This document shows, in pieces, positions 45,422-54,518 of a DNA stretch of 60,331 nucleotides; position 1 is the first letter of the stretch, and each line of letters opens with the position of its first letter. Below the pieces are notes generated by a model, which made no database searches, was not told the origin of the DNA, and saw only the letters and a list, made by a program, of their open reading frames with translations. The translations under genes and the position numbers were made by a program. The stretch comes from Rhodocyclales bacterium (GTDB lineage Bacteria; Pseudomonadota; Gammaproteobacteria; Burkholderiales; Rhodocyclaceae): contig JAPLQY010000005.1 of the NCBI GenBank assembly GCA_026399475.1, forward strand, positions 1 through 60,331, given 5' to 3'.

Positions 45422-46569
45422 AAGTCTGCCAGCTCTGCGCGGTCGATTTCACCCTCAGGAACTTTCTGCTGCCGCTGATTGACGGGATGCGGAAAGAGGG
45501 ATGGGCGGTCACCGCCGTATGCTCTGAGGGACCCTTCGTCGACGGTTTGCGCCGGAGCGGCTACGCAATCGACACAATCCCGATTGCGCGCAGCATGAAT
45601 CCCTGGTCAGCCCTGCGCTCCACCATCGCCTTGATCCGGTATTTTCGGCGCGAGCGTTTCGATGTGGTTCACGTGCATACACCGGTAGCGGCGCTGCTCG
45701 GACGAATTGCGGCACGTATCGCGGGCGTCCCGCTGATTGTCTATACCGCCCATGGTTTCTATTTTCATGATGAGATGCACCGGGCGAAGCGGTCTTTTTT
45801 TGTGGCGCTCGAACGTCTGGCAGGAAAGCTCACGGATCTGATGTTCTCGCAGAGTGCAGAAGATGCAGCCGATGCCGTACAGGAAGATATCGTCAGTAGC
45901 GACCGGGTGCTGGTCATTGGCAACGGGGTCGAGGTTGCGCGGTTCAACCCGGGGCTTGCGGATTCGAAAGTCGTCAGACGTTCCCTGGGTATTGCCGATG
46001 ATGCATTTGTAATTGGAATGATCGGGCGGCAGGTGCGCGAGAAAGGTGTGGCGGAGTTCCTCCAGGCCGCCAGAATAGTTGCCGAGAAATATCCTGAAGT
46101 GATATTTCTGCTGGTCGGCGAGCGTTTGGCCAGCGATCACGCCGCAGGCATCGAGGCCGAGTTTGCGGCTGCCAAGGCGATATTGGGCGAGCGCCTCGTG
46201 GCTCCGGGGCTGCGCAGCGACATTCCCGAATGCCTTGCGGCGATGGATCTGTTTTGTCTGCCATCGTGGCGGGAAGGCATGCCGCGCACCATCATCGAGG
46301 CCATGATGATGTGCAAGCCGGTTCTTGCGACGAACATCCGCGGCGCTCGCGAAGAGGTCGTGCCCGAACTGACGGGTCTTCTCGTTCCAACCCGGTCACC
46401 GGGCGAACTGGCTGCCGCCATGTCCCGCTTCGTCTCCAATGTCGAGTTCGGCAGGCGGCTCGGAGCGGCCGGGCGGGAACGGGCGCTGCTGCTGTATGAT
46501 GAGCGCAAGGTTGTCGCGTTACAGGTCGAGCGGATCAGGCAGGTGGCTATTTTGCGTGGAATGTTGTGA
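45418..46569 (+). CDS. glycosyltransferase family 4
   Basis: 383 residues. VCQLCAVDFTLRNFLLPLIDGM, VVHVHTPVAALLGRIAARIAGVP, VIGMIGRQVREKGVAEFL and PSWREGMPRTIIEAMMMCKPVLATNIRGAREEV are typical of GT4 enzymes that act early after the WbpL-type initiator. Start fixed by the ATGA overlap with asnB; it also overlaps the initiator gene by GTGA, supporting the idea that it adds the second sugar. Confidence 0.87.
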   Translation: MKVCQLCAVDFTLRNFLLPLIDGMRKEGWAVTAVCSEGPFVDGLRRSGYAIDTIPIARSMNPWSALRSTIALIRYFRRERFDVVHVHTPVAALLGRIAARIAGVPLIVYTAHGFYFHDEMHRAKRSFFVALERLAGKLTDLMFSQSAEDAADAVQEDIVSSDRVLVIGNGVEVARFNPGLADSKVVRRSLGIADDAFVIGMIGRQVREKGVAEFLQAARIVAEKYPEVIFLLVGERLASDHAAGIEAEFAAAKAILGERLVAPGLRSDIPECLAAMDLFCLPSWREGMPRTIIEAMMMCKPVLATNIRGAREEVVPELTGLLVPTRSPGELAAAMSRFVSNVEFGRRLGAAGRERALLLYDERKVVALQVERIRQVAILRGML

Positions 46570-47531
46570 GTTTGAACCTGTCGATCTGGATTGCGTCTTT
46601 ACTGGCGCTTGCCCTCACCGCAGTGTTGCTGCTGTTGATGCTGCGCCATGCGGACAGGCTTCCCCTGGATCATCCCAACGCACGGTCCCTGCATAGCCGA
46701 CCGACGCCGAGAATAGGCGGACTGGCGCTGATTCCCGCATTACTGGTGGCGGTGCTGGTGACCACACGGGATTCCACGGTGTTGTACCTGATGGCTGCGG
46801 TGACAGGCCTGTTCCTGCTTTCCGCCTTGGACGATCGGCGCGGACTGCCTGTGACCCTGCGTTTTGGCGGCCATATTCTGGCGGCGGCAGGTGCCACCGT
46901 TCTCTTTGATCTTGGTTTCGCCGGCGGCATCGTCGTGCTGCTCTCCATCGCCTGGATGACAAATCTCTATAACTTCATGGATGGCGCCAACGGGTTGGCC
47001 GGCGGCATGGCAGTTTGCGGATTTGCGACCTATGCGATCGCAACCCGGGATGTCAATCTTGCGATTCTGGCTTCCGCTGTCGCTGCCGCAGCGCTGGGAT
47101 TCCTGTTTTTCAATTTTGATCCGGCACGGGTTTTTCTGGGCGATGCGGGGGCGATTCCTCTTGGTTTTCTGGCCGGTGTTCTCGGAATATGGGGCATCGT
47201 CCGCGATGACTGGCCGATCTGGTTCCCGCTCCTGGTTTTTGCCCCATTTGTGCTTGATGCAAGCGTCACGCTGTTACGTCGGGTGTTTCGTCGAGAGCCA
47301 TTCTGGCAAGCTCACCGTGAACATTACTACCAGCGCATGGTGCGCATGGGCTGGACGCATCGGCGGCTGGCCGGGTTCGAGTATCTCTTGATGTTCCTTA
47401 CGGCCGCATGGGCCTTGACCCTGCTTTTCCTTCCACATCAGTTTCAGTGGGCCGGCGTTGCCGGGTGGTGCGCCATCTATGCGGCTCTGATGAACGCCAT
47501 CGATCGACGATGGTCGCGGTGGGCCGTTTGA
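46566..47531 (+). CDS. wbpL: WecA/WbpL-type undecaprenyl-phosphate sugar-1-P transferase
   Basis: 321 residues, about 10 membrane segments. The polyprenyl-phosphate HexNAc-1-P transferase motifs are present: DDRRGL, NLYNFMDGANGLAGGMAV and FLGDAGAIPLGFLAGV. It loads the first sugar phosphate on to undecaprenyl phosphate in the inner membrane. Next to a WbpM-type dehydratase this suggests a 6-deoxy HexNAc (FucNAc, QuiNAc or a relative) as first sugar. GTG start; the next gene begins within its stop (TGATG). Confidence 0.87.
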   Translation: MSLNLSIWIASLLALALTAVLLLLMLRHADRLPLDHPNARSLHSRPTPRIGGLALIPALLVAVLVTTRDSTVLYLMAAVTGLFLLSALDDRRGLPVTLRFGGHILAAAGATVLFDLGFAGGIVVLLSIAWMTNLYNFMDGANGLAGGMAVCGFATYAIATRDVNLAILASAVAAAALGFLFFNFDPARVFLGDAGAIPLGFLAGVLGIWGIVRDDWPIWFPLLVFAPFVLDASVTLLRRVFRREPFWQAHREHYYQRMVRMGWTHRRLAGFEYLLMFLTAAWALTLLFLPHQFQWAGVAGWCAIYAALMNAIDRRWSRWAV

Positions 47532-49351
47532 TGTCGCGCACCGTTCTCGTCTTCAGTCACGATCTGCTGATGGCAGCCTTTGCCTGGACGGGCGCCTATT
47601 GGCTGCGTTTCAACCTCGACCTGCCGGCCGATTTCGCGCTGGCGATGGCTTCGTCGATGGCGGTGGTGATTCCGGTTCAGGGGCTGGTGTTTTACGCCTT
47701 CGGCCTGTATCGAGGTCTTTGGCGCTTCGCGAGCGTGTCCGATTTGAAGCGCATTCTCCTGGCCTGCGGGGTTGCGGGATTGGCAACCCCGGCGGCCCTG
47801 GTCATGGCGCAGCAATTGCAGCAGGTGCCGCGGTCCGTGTTTTTGCTCGACCCGCTGTTGCTGGTGATCCTCATGGGAGGCGTTCGCTTCACCTACCGTG
47901 CATGGAAAGACGGACAGCTTTTTCTGCGTCGCTCGGGCGTCGGATCTCCGGTGCTGATAGTCGGCGCAGGCGATACGGCGATGCGACTGATCAAGGAACT
48001 GGAGTTCAGCCAGGAATGGCAGGTGGTTGGCGTCGTCGATACGGCGGGAACCCAGGCGGGCCGGCAGCTCGGAGGCATACCGATCGTCGGCGGGGTCGAC
48101 AGCATTGCGCTGCACGCGAAGCGATCCGAAGCCAAACACGCCATCATCGCCATGCCCTCGGCGACCGCGGCCGAACGCCGCCGTGTTGCCGAGACGCTTG
48201 CTGCGGCCGGACTGGCCGTTCTGACGGTGCCATCGCTGGATGACCTGTTGACAGGCCGCGTGGCCGTGTCGGCCGTGCGCAAGGTGGAACTGGAGGACCT
48301 TCTCGGACGTGACCGGATTGAACTTGATATTGCCGGACTGCATGGGCTGCTGCACAACAAGACCGTGTTGGTGACGGGGGCCGGAGGCTCCATCGGCTCG
48401 GAATTGTGCCGTCAGATTGACCGCTTCGGGCCATCGCGGCTCGCTCTGATAGAGCAGTCGGAGTTCGCGCTCTACAAGATCGATCAGGAACTTCCCGGGC
48501 GACCGGTGGATTGCGTGATCAGCGACGTCAAGGATGTCTGGCGGCAAAAGACGGTCTTTGCCGAATGCCGCCCTGACGTGGTGTTTCATGCGGCGGCCTA
48601 CAAGCATGTGCCCTTGATGGAATCGGGCAATGCATGGGAAGCCGTGCGTAACAATGTTCTGGGAACATTGACGGTTGCCCGGGCCGCCGTGGCGAGCAAT
48701 GTCGGCGAGTTTGTCCTGATTTCAACCGACAAGGCAGTGAATCCGACCAATGTCATGGGCGCCAGCAAGCGCCTGGCAGAGATGGTATGTCAGGTGATTC
48801 AGACGCAAAGCGGCCGCACGCGCTTTGTGATGGTGCGCTTCGGCAACGTGCTGGGTTCGTCGGGCAGCGTGATTCCCCGTTTCCGCGAACAGATCGCGAA
48901 AGGCGGCCCGGTCACGGTGACGCATCCCGAAATCATCCGCTACTTCATGCTGATTCCGGAGGCGGCACAACTTGTCCTGCAGGCTGGCTTGATGGCGGCC
49001 AGGGAAGCCGAGGGTGGCCGTGTTTTTGTCCTCGACATGGGCGAGCCAATCAAGATTGTCGATCTTGCGCGCGACATGATCCGCCTCTCCGGCTTCACCG
49101 AGGACGAGATCAGGATCGAGTTTACCGGTCTTCGCCCCGGCGAGAAGCTCTACGAGGAATTGCTGGCCGACGGCGAGGCGACATTGCCGACACCCCACTC
49201 CAAGCTGCGGATTGCGCGGCCGACTGCCGTACCGGATGAGGCGTGGCTGGCCGAACTGGAGGAGTGGCTGGCGGCTCCCTGGCGCGACGAGGCCGAGGTG
49301 AAGGCGGGCCTCAGGCGCTGGGTGCCCGAATATCGTCCCGCAACGCACTGA
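47531..49351 (+). CDS. wbpM: WbpM/CapD-type membrane NDP-sugar 4,6-dehydratase
   Basis: 606 residues. Four N-terminal membrane segments (about residues 5-110), a first Rossmann region (VLIVGAGDTAMRLIKEL) and then the catalytic SDR: VLVTGAGGSIGSELCRQI, HAAAYKHVPLMESGN, STDKAVNPTNVMGASKRLAEM with Met in place of Tyr (SMK triad), and RFGNVLGSSGSVIPRF. Converts UDP-GlcNAc to a 4-keto-6-deoxy sugar. Its last 41 bp overlap the 3' end of the opposite-strand GT9 gene, marking the right edge of the plus-strand glycan locus. Confidence 0.92.
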   Translation: MSRTVLVFSHDLLMAAFAWTGAYWLRFNLDLPADFALAMASSMAVVIPVQGLVFYAFGLYRGLWRFASVSDLKRILLACGVAGLATPAALVMAQQLQQVPRSVFLLDPLLLVILMGGVRFTYRAWKDGQLFLRRSGVGSPVLIVGAGDTAMRLIKELEFSQEWQVVGVVDTAGTQAGRQLGGIPIVGGVDSIALHAKRSEAKHAIIAMPSATAAERRRVAETLAAAGLAVLTVPSLDDLLTGRVAVSAVRKVELEDLLGRDRIELDIAGLHGLLHNKTVLVTGAGGSIGSELCRQIDRFGPSRLALIEQSEFALYKIDQELPGRPVDCVISDVKDVWRQKTVFAECRPDVVFHAAAYKHVPLMESGNAWEAVRNNVLGTLTVARAAVASNVGEFVLISTDKAVNPTNVMGASKRLAEMVCQVIQTQSGRTRFVMVRFGNVLGSSGSVIPRFREQIAKGGPVTVTHPEIIRYFMLIPEAAQLVLQAGLMAAREAEGGRVFVLDMGEPIKIVDLARDMIRLSGFTEDEIRIEFTGLRPGEKLYEELLADGEATLPTPHSKLRIARPTAVPDEAWLAELEEWLAAPWRDEAEVKAGLRRWVPEYRPATH

Positions 49352-50324
49352 AGGCGACTATCGCCTCGTCGACCGTGATGTCCCTCACGTCGAGCGAAGG
49401 TTTCTGCAAGAGCTGGTAAGGAACTCCCCATGGGTGCCAGCGCTGTGCTCCGGAATTACCGAACAGACAAACGACAGGCAGTCCCAGCCCGGCTCCGAGA
49501 TGCATGGCGCCGCCATCGGCGCAGATCAGCAGGTCGCAGCCAGCCAGCGCTGAAATCAGTTGCCCCAGGGTTTGCGTCGGCTGCGCCTCGATGTTCAGCA
49601 CTGTTTTCGCCAGCGCCAGAATCTGGTGTGCCTTGGCGTCGTCCCCCGGGTGCTGCCGATTGCTCTTGTCGCCCGGCGACCAAAGCAGCACGAATCGCGC
49701 GATGCCTTCTCCGGCAAGTTTCTGGATCAATGCTGCGAAGTGTTCTGCCGGCCAGCGCTGTGAGGGTTTGCGTGCGCTTATGTGAATGCCGACTGTGAGC
49801 CCGGTGGCCTGATGCGAGACCGGAGGCGCCGTGACCCGACAAGCCTGCGGCGGGCCGTCGATGCCGTAGATGGCCGCGACGCGAAACACGTCCTCGACTT
49901 CATGGCGGTCCCGGTTGTCGAGCGGCAGCACGACATTTAACCCTTTGACATCCCCGAAGCCGATAATCCGTTTCGGTTCGAGCCATTGTGCGAGTTTGAC
50001 TACTCGCGGTTGCGGCGAAGTGGTGGCAATGATCACGTCGTCCAAGTGCAGCTGGCGCAGCCGGTTCATCATCACCAGGCGTCGCCAGAGGATGCCCGGC
50101 AGCGACTCGTCGGGCCCCCGGTGCTTGGCCTTGGTGTAAACGAAGACTTCGTCGAGATCGGGGTTGCCGTCCAGCACCGGCGCGTTGTAGCTATTGACCA
50201 GTGCACCCAGCCACCCTTCGGCAAAGCGCTGGCGCAAGGCCCTGATCAGCGGGGTGGTACAGACCAGGTCGCCAATGTTGTCGCGGCGAATGATCAGTAT
50301 TTTGGGGGAGGATTGAAGGCTCAA
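49311..50324 (-). CDS. glycosyltransferase family 9 (heptosyltransferase-like)
   Basis: 337 residues. ILIIRRDNIGDLVCTTPLIRAL is the GT9 N-terminus; VGIHISARKPSQRWPAEHFA and CADGGAMHLGAGLGLPVVCLFGNSGAQRWHPWG form the sugar-nucleotide site. GT9 enzymes add heptose or related sugars to the LPS core. The only start available is a TTG at 50324 with no clear ribosome site. It ends inside the WbpM-like gene and diverges from apaH, whose ATG is only 16 bp away. Confidence 0.85.
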   Translation of the reverse strand: MSLQSSPKILIIRRDNIGDLVCTTPLIRALRQRFAEGWLGALVNSYNAPVLDGNPDLDEVFVYTKAKHRGPDESLPGILWRRLVMMNRLRQLHLDDVIIATTSPQPRVVKLAQWLEPKRIIGFGDVKGLNVVLPLDNRDRHEVEDVFRVAAIYGIDGPPQACRVTAPPVSHQATGLTVGIHISARKPSQRWPAEHFAALIQKLAGEGIARFVLLWSPGDKSNRQHPGDDAKAHQILALAKTVLNIEAQPTQTLGQLISALAGCDLLICADGGAMHLGAGLGLPVVCLFGNSGAQRWHPWGVPYQLLQKPSLDVRDITVDEAIVAFSALRDDIRAPSA

Positions 50325-50340
50325 GGTAGACTTGTACGTT

Positions 50341-51177
50341 ATGGCTACTTATGCAATCGGTGACCTGCAGGGTTGTTATGACCCGCTGCGACGCCTTCTC
50401 GACTATATCAGCTTCGATCCTGCCGCTGACAGTGCCTGGTTCGTCGGTGACCTGGTCAATCGCGGACCTCAGTCACTCGAGGTGCTGCGCTTCGTCAAGT
50501 CGCTTGGCGCCGCGGCGACGGTGGTCCTCGGCAATCATGATCTGCACCTGGTGATGCAGGCCGAAGGCTACAGCAGGGCCAACAAGGAAGATACGCTCGG
50601 CAAGGTGCTTGGTGCGACTGACCGGGACGAGTTGCTGGCCTGGTTGCGGGCGCAGCCTCTGATCCATGTTGAAGGCCGGTGGGCGATGGTGCATGCGGGC
50701 CTGCTGCCGATCTGGACGGTGGCACAGGCGCAGGCACTCTCTGACGAAGTCTCGGCGGCGCTGATGGCAGACGATTTCCGGGAGTTTCTGGCACATATGT
50801 GGGGCTCCGAGCCAGTAGCGTGGCGCGATGATCTGACAGGCTGGGATCGTTTGCGGGTGGTGGTGAATGCGATGACGCGCATGCGCTACGTAACGTCGAC
50901 CGGTGAGCTGGAATTCCGCGCGGCAGGAGCCAAGGCGCCTCTCGACCAGGCGCCCCCCGGATGCGTGCCGTGGTTCGCTGCGCCAAAGCGGGCAAGTGCG
51001 GACCACACCATTGTTTGCGGGCACTGGTCGGGCCTGGGTTTTCGCGACGAGCCAAATCTTCTGGCACTCGACACGGGCTGCCTGTGGGGCGGCTCACTCA
51101 CCGCTGTGCGACTGGAAGACCGGCGGGTATTGCGTCAGCCCTGCCCGCAGCAAGTGAAGCCTTCTGGCTGGGATTGA
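50341..51177 (+). CDS. apaH: symmetrical bis(5'-nucleosyl)-tetraphosphatase
   Basis: 278 residues. YAIGDLQGCYDPLRRLL, WFVGDLVNRGPQSLEVL and LGNHDLHLV are the metallophosphatase motifs (GDxQG, GDxVxRG, GNHD) of ApaH, which cleaves Ap4A to two ADP and can remove Np4 caps from RNA. ATG 50341 gives the family N-terminus. It is a single plus-strand gene between minus-strand genes. Confidence 0.92.
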   Translation: MATYAIGDLQGCYDPLRRLLDYISFDPAADSAWFVGDLVNRGPQSLEVLRFVKSLGAAATVVLGNHDLHLVMQAEGYSRANKEDTLGKVLGATDRDELLAWLRAQPLIHVEGRWAMVHAGLLPIWTVAQAQALSDEVSAALMADDFREFLAHMWGSEPVAWRDDLTGWDRLRVVVNAMTRMRYVTSTGELEFRAAGAKAPLDQAPPGCVPWFAAPKRASADHTIVCGHWSGLGFRDEPNLLALDTGCLWGGSLTAVRLEDRRVLRQPCPQQVKPSGWD

Positions 51178-51218
51178 GCGCGTGCAGTTACGGGTCAATC
51201 ATATGGCGTTGCAATAAA

Positions 51219-51680
51219 TCAATGTGATACGCGGGTTGCTCCACTGCCGGACAAGACCCGCACCCGTTCGCCGACGCGGAACTGCTCATCGGCTTCCTGG
51301 GTTACGGCAATGATCTGGCCGCTATCCAGCTTGATGGTGATTTCCAGCCCGTCCTTCTTGGTTGTTCTCTCTTCAATGGCTTGTCCTGCCACGCCGCCGA
51401 GGACGGCGCCAAGTACCGAGCCAACCGTGGAGCCCTTGCCTTGCCCGACATTGCTGCCCGCGATGCCGCCGACTACGCCCCCCGCAACGGCTCCGACACC
51501 CGATTGCGTGCCCTCGATGGTCGCCTGGCGCACGGATTCCACGACGCCCATGCGCACGTGCATTTCGCCGCGGGTCTGTGAGCGGGAGTAGGCGGAGCCG
51601 GACTGGCTGCCGGCACAACCGGTCAGGGCCAATGTGGTTACAACAGCAAATGCGACAGCAAGCAAGCGATATGACATCAT
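51219..51680 (-). CDS. glycine-zipper outer-membrane lipoprotein (SlyB/Pcp-like)
   Basis: 153 residues. Signal peptide with lipobox LALTGC, so mature protein begins at Cys22. A glycine-zipper region (GVGAVAGGVVGGIAGSNVGQGKGSTVGSVLGAVLGG, in blocks) spans residues about 60-95, then a small beta domain. Probably anchored in the outer membrane with an envelope-stabilising role. AGGA lies 6 bp before ATG 51680. The 41-bp gap to apaH shows no clear terminator. Confidence 0.85.
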   Translation of the reverse strand: MMSYRLLAVAFAVVTTLALTGCAGSQSGSAYSRSQTRGEMHVRMGVVESVRQATIEGTQSGVGAVAGGVVGGIAGSNVGQGKGSTVGSVLGAVLGGVAGQAIEERTTKKDGLEITIKLDSGQIIAVTQEADEQFRVGERVRVLSGSGATRVSH

Positions 51681-51716
51681 GATGGTTCCTTTGGTTATGA
51701 CTGGTGCGCTTGTTCC

Positions 51717-52652
51717 TTACCAGGGATTGTCGCCGAATGCCGCACTGTATTTTCCGGCAATCTCGTCCCGTGTCAGTTTGTGATTCTGACCGCCACGGTG
51801 GGCGATCTTGATCGAACCCATCAGCGAAGCCAGCCGCCCGGTTTTCTCCCAGTCCCAACCCTGGCCGATACCGTAGAGCAGACCGGCGCGGTAGGCGTCA
51901 CCGCAACCTGTGGGGTCAATCAATGCTTCAGGGGGGGCCACAGGAATCTCGATACGGCGGCCTTTGCTGTAGATGTGCGATCCACTACCCGCCAGCGTCA
52001 CGATCAGCGCCTCGACTTCGCCGGCCAACTGCTCCAGCGTGCGCCCCGTGCGCTCGGTCAGCAGCTTGGCTTCGTAGTCGTTGACCGTGCAGTAGTCGGC
52101 AAGTTTCAGAAAGGCCATGAGTTCTTCGCCATCGAACATCGGCAGGCCCTGGCCCGGATCGAAAATGAACGGAATGTGGGCCTCGCGAAACTCCCTGGCA
52201 TGTTGCAGCATCCCGTCGCGGCCATCCGGCGAGATGATGCCGAGACTTACGTCCCGGGCATCCGTGACCTTGTTCTGATGCGACTGAGTCATTGCTCCGG
52301 GATGAAAAGCGGTAATCTGGTTGTCGTCGAGGTCAGTGGTGATGAAGGCCTGCGCGGTAAAGCTGCCCGGCACATCCCTGACATGACTGGCGTCCAGCCC
52401 GAGTTGCTTGAGGCGGTGCATGTAGGGCGCGCTGTCGTCGCCGATGGTTGCCATGATCAGCGGCTCGCCGCCCAGCAGCTTGAGGTTGTAGGCGATGTTG
52501 CCGGCGCAGCCGCCGAACTCCCGCCGCATGTCGGGCACCAGGAAGGCGACGTTGAGAATGTGGATCTGCTCGGGCAGGATGTGATTCTTGAAGCGGTCGC
52601 CAAATACCATGATGGTGTCGTAGGCCATCGATCCGCAGATAAGTGTCTTCAT
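51717..52652 (-). CDS. PfkB-family carbohydrate/nucleoside kinase
   Basis: 311 residues. FGGCAGNIAYNLKLLGG near residue 48 and the C-terminal DPTGCGDAYRAGLLYG with the catalytic Asp are the two PfkB signatures. FITTDLDDNQITAFHPGAM is like the adenosine-kinase-type members of this group. Substrate not certain. ATG 52652 gives the N-terminus MKTLICGSMAYDTIMVF. Sits between the lipoprotein and zinc-ribbon genes on the same strand. Confidence 0.85.
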   Translation of the reverse strand: MKTLICGSMAYDTIMVFGDRFKNHILPEQIHILNVAFLVPDMRREFGGCAGNIAYNLKLLGGEPLIMATIGDDSAPYMHRLKQLGLDASHVRDVPGSFTAQAFITTDLDDNQITAFHPGAMTQSHQNKVTDARDVSLGIISPDGRDGMLQHAREFREAHIPFIFDPGQGLPMFDGEELMAFLKLADYCTVNDYEAKLLTERTGRTLEQLAGEVEALIVTLAGSGSHIYSKGRRIEIPVAPPEALIDPTGCGDAYRAGLLYGIGQGWDWEKTGRLASLMGSIKIAHRGGQNHKLTRDEIAGKYSAAFGDNPW

Positions 52653-52669
52653 GCAGGCTTTCAGAAAGT

Positions 52670-53596
52670 TCAGGGATAAAAGAGATAGAGCCGGTAACCG
52701 CTGGCCGCCATCTCGCCCGGCTCGACGCCGACAGCAATCGCGATGTCGGCATTGGGTTGCATGCCGTTGGCGATGGAAGCCTTTGGCGGCAGATAGTCTG
52801 TCGGCGCCAATACCTTGCGCGCGATAGCCTTGTCTGCCGTGTCGGTGAGGGTGAGTTCCAGATACGGAAACTGTTGGGCGAAGGGAGCCCGGTTTTTTAG
52901 TGTTGCCGTCAGCGCCAGCCGGCCAGCCCGTTCGCTGTCGGGGTGCAGGTCCGATGCCTCGATTCCCACCAAGCCGACCTTTGCAGGCAGGCCGACTTCG
53001 CAGTCGGCGATGTCGCACAGGGCTACCAGAGCCGGCCTGACCTCCGGCCACAGCACCGCCAATTCCACGCGGAACGCCAGCACGGCCTGCAGGCCAAGCG
53101 CGGTGAGTCCGATAACGCTGCCGATCACCCATGGCCAGCGGCGAGGCGAGGGTGGTGCCTCGTGGAAAGTCTCGCTCCAGTCCCTTGTGCCGATGTCGGC
53201 CTCGGCCACCGTATCAGGTTCGGCTGCTACAGCCGGTTCCGGGATAGACGCTCCCTGGGTTTCGGGGTCGGGTATTGAGAGTTCTTCCGGCACTTCCAGT
53301 TCAAGAGCCGCTTCGGGAGTCGCTTCGGGAGTCGGCGGTACCAGAGTGACTTGATCGATCGGTGCCTGAGGATACCCAGCGGCTTTCGCTTCGGCTTCAA
53401 GTGGGGGTGTCAGTATGGCCTGTCGCAGTGGTTCGGCCGGCAGTTCCGCGACTACCCTCATCGGTTCCTCGATCAAGGTATCGAGCGCATTGAAGACTTG
53501 CTGGCACTCGCCGCAGCGCACCCGTCCGGAGCGTGCCTTGAGCTGCTCCGCCGTGACCCGAAAGTGGGTTGTGCAGGCCGGGCAGCGTGTCAGCAT
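52670..53596 (-). CDS. zinc-ribbon and DUF3426 membrane protein
   Basis: 308 residues. N-terminal zinc ribbon MLTRCPACTTHFRV...GRVRCGECQQVFNAL with four cysteines in two CxxC pairs, a Pro/Glu-rich linker, one membrane segment (WPWVIGSVIGLTALGLQAVLAF, in the middle), then a C-terminal DUF3426 domain. This architecture is common next to prmA in betaproteobacteria; function not established. Start fixed at 53596 by the zinc ribbon. It overlaps the prmA end by 7 bp. Confidence 0.85.
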   Translation of the reverse strand: MLTRCPACTTHFRVTAEQLKARSGRVRCGECQQVFNALDTLIEEPMRVVAELPAEPLRQAILTPPLEAEAKAAGYPQAPIDQVTLVPPTPEATPEAALELEVPEELSIPDPETQGASIPEPAVAAEPDTVAEADIGTRDWSETFHEAPPSPRRWPWVIGSVIGLTALGLQAVLAFRVELAVLWPEVRPALVALCDIADCEVGLPAKVGLVGIEASDLHPDSERAGRLALTATLKNRAPFAQQFPYLELTLTDTADKAIARKVLAPTDYLPPKASIANGMQPNADIAIAVGVEPGEMAASGYRLYLFYP

Positions 53597-54513
53597 TGCC
53601 TGCCCCTTTGTTGACCCTCGAGGCGCACCCATCCTTCGTGTTCAGCTCCCACGTGCAGCGTGATCAGTGGTGCATACGCGGCTATTACTTGCTCTGTCTG
53701 GGTTGCGAGCACTCCTGACAGCGCGATGCGCCCGCCCGGAGCGATGCGTCCGACCAGCAGTGGCGCCAGTACGCAAAGGGGGTTGGTGAGGATGTTGGCG
53801 ACCACGATGTCGAACCGCTCTTCGAGCACCTCCCGCGAGTGACGCAGGTCGAGCGTCACGCTGTTGTTGGCGGCGTTGTCGCGCGCCGCGGTCAGGGCAT
53901 TGTCGTCGATGTCCACACCCAGCACCGAAGCAGCACCGAGCTTGGCCGCCGCAATGCCGAGGATCCCCGAGCCGCAGCCGTAGTCGAGCACGCTCAGTTG
54001 CCTCTCTGGGCCGCCACGCAGGGTTTCGGTCAGCCATTGCAGGCAGAGGAAGGTGGTCGGATGCGAGCCGGTGCCGAAGGCGAGGCCGGGGTCGAGTACC
54101 AGATTGATGGCACCGGGATCAGGTGCCGCGTGCCACGATGGGACGATCCACAGGAGGTCGTTGACCCGGATCGGATCGAATTGCGCTTGGGTGAGCCGTA
54201 CCCAGTCCTGCTCGGCGATGTCCTCCAGTTCAATCTCGGGTAGCTCGTCGATGCCGGCAGCCACTGTGGCAGCGGCGACGCGGCCGATCAGGTCATCGCT
54301 CGGGTCGAACAGCGCCACCACACGGCTGTCGCTCCACAGGGGTGTCGTTGGCTCATTTGTCACACCATCCGGTTCGCCGAATTGGGGTGTTTCCCGGTCG
54401 GTCCCCGCCAAAGCATCTTCGACACTGACCGAAATCGCTCCGGCCGCCAGCAGGGCGTCGGAGAGGGCATCCGCGTGCGCGGCGTCGGTTTCCAGAGCGA
54501 CGCTGACCCACAT
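53590..54513 (-). CDS. prmA: ribosomal protein L11 methyltransferase
   Basis: 307 residues. N-terminal recognition domain starting MWVSVALETDAAHADAL, then the SAM domain: LAFGTGSHPTTFLCLQWL, VLDYGCGSGILGIAAAKLGA, VVANILTNPL, the NxxNP-type PrmA signature. It trimethylates L11. An insertion around residues 38-60 (DRETPQFGEPDG) makes it a little longer than usual. Ends overlapping the DUF3426 gene; 5 bp separate it from accC. Confidence 0.92.
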   Translation of the reverse strand: MWVSVALETDAAHADALSDALLAAGAISVSVEDALAGTDRETPQFGEPDGVTNEPTTPLWSDSRVVALFDPSDDLIGRVAAATVAAGIDELPEIELEDIAEQDWVRLTQAQFDPIRVNDLLWIVPSWHAAPDPGAINLVLDPGLAFGTGSHPTTFLCLQWLTETLRGGPERQLSVLDYGCGSGILGIAAAKLGAASVLGVDIDDNALTAARDNAANNSVTLDLRHSREVLEERFDIVVANILTNPLCVLAPLLVGRIAPGGRIALSGVLATQTEQVIAAYAPLITLHVGAEHEGWVRLEGQQRGRQC

Positions 54514-54518
54514 ACCGC

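Noticed and set aside
47477..48607. 376-codon minus-strand frame inside the WbpM-like gene
   Set aside because: Shadow of a gene with strong motifs; very His/Gln/Arg-rich with no domain.
51780..52679. 299-codon plus-strand frame opposite the PfkB kinase
   Set aside because: The minus-strand gene has both PfkB signatures; the plus frame has none.
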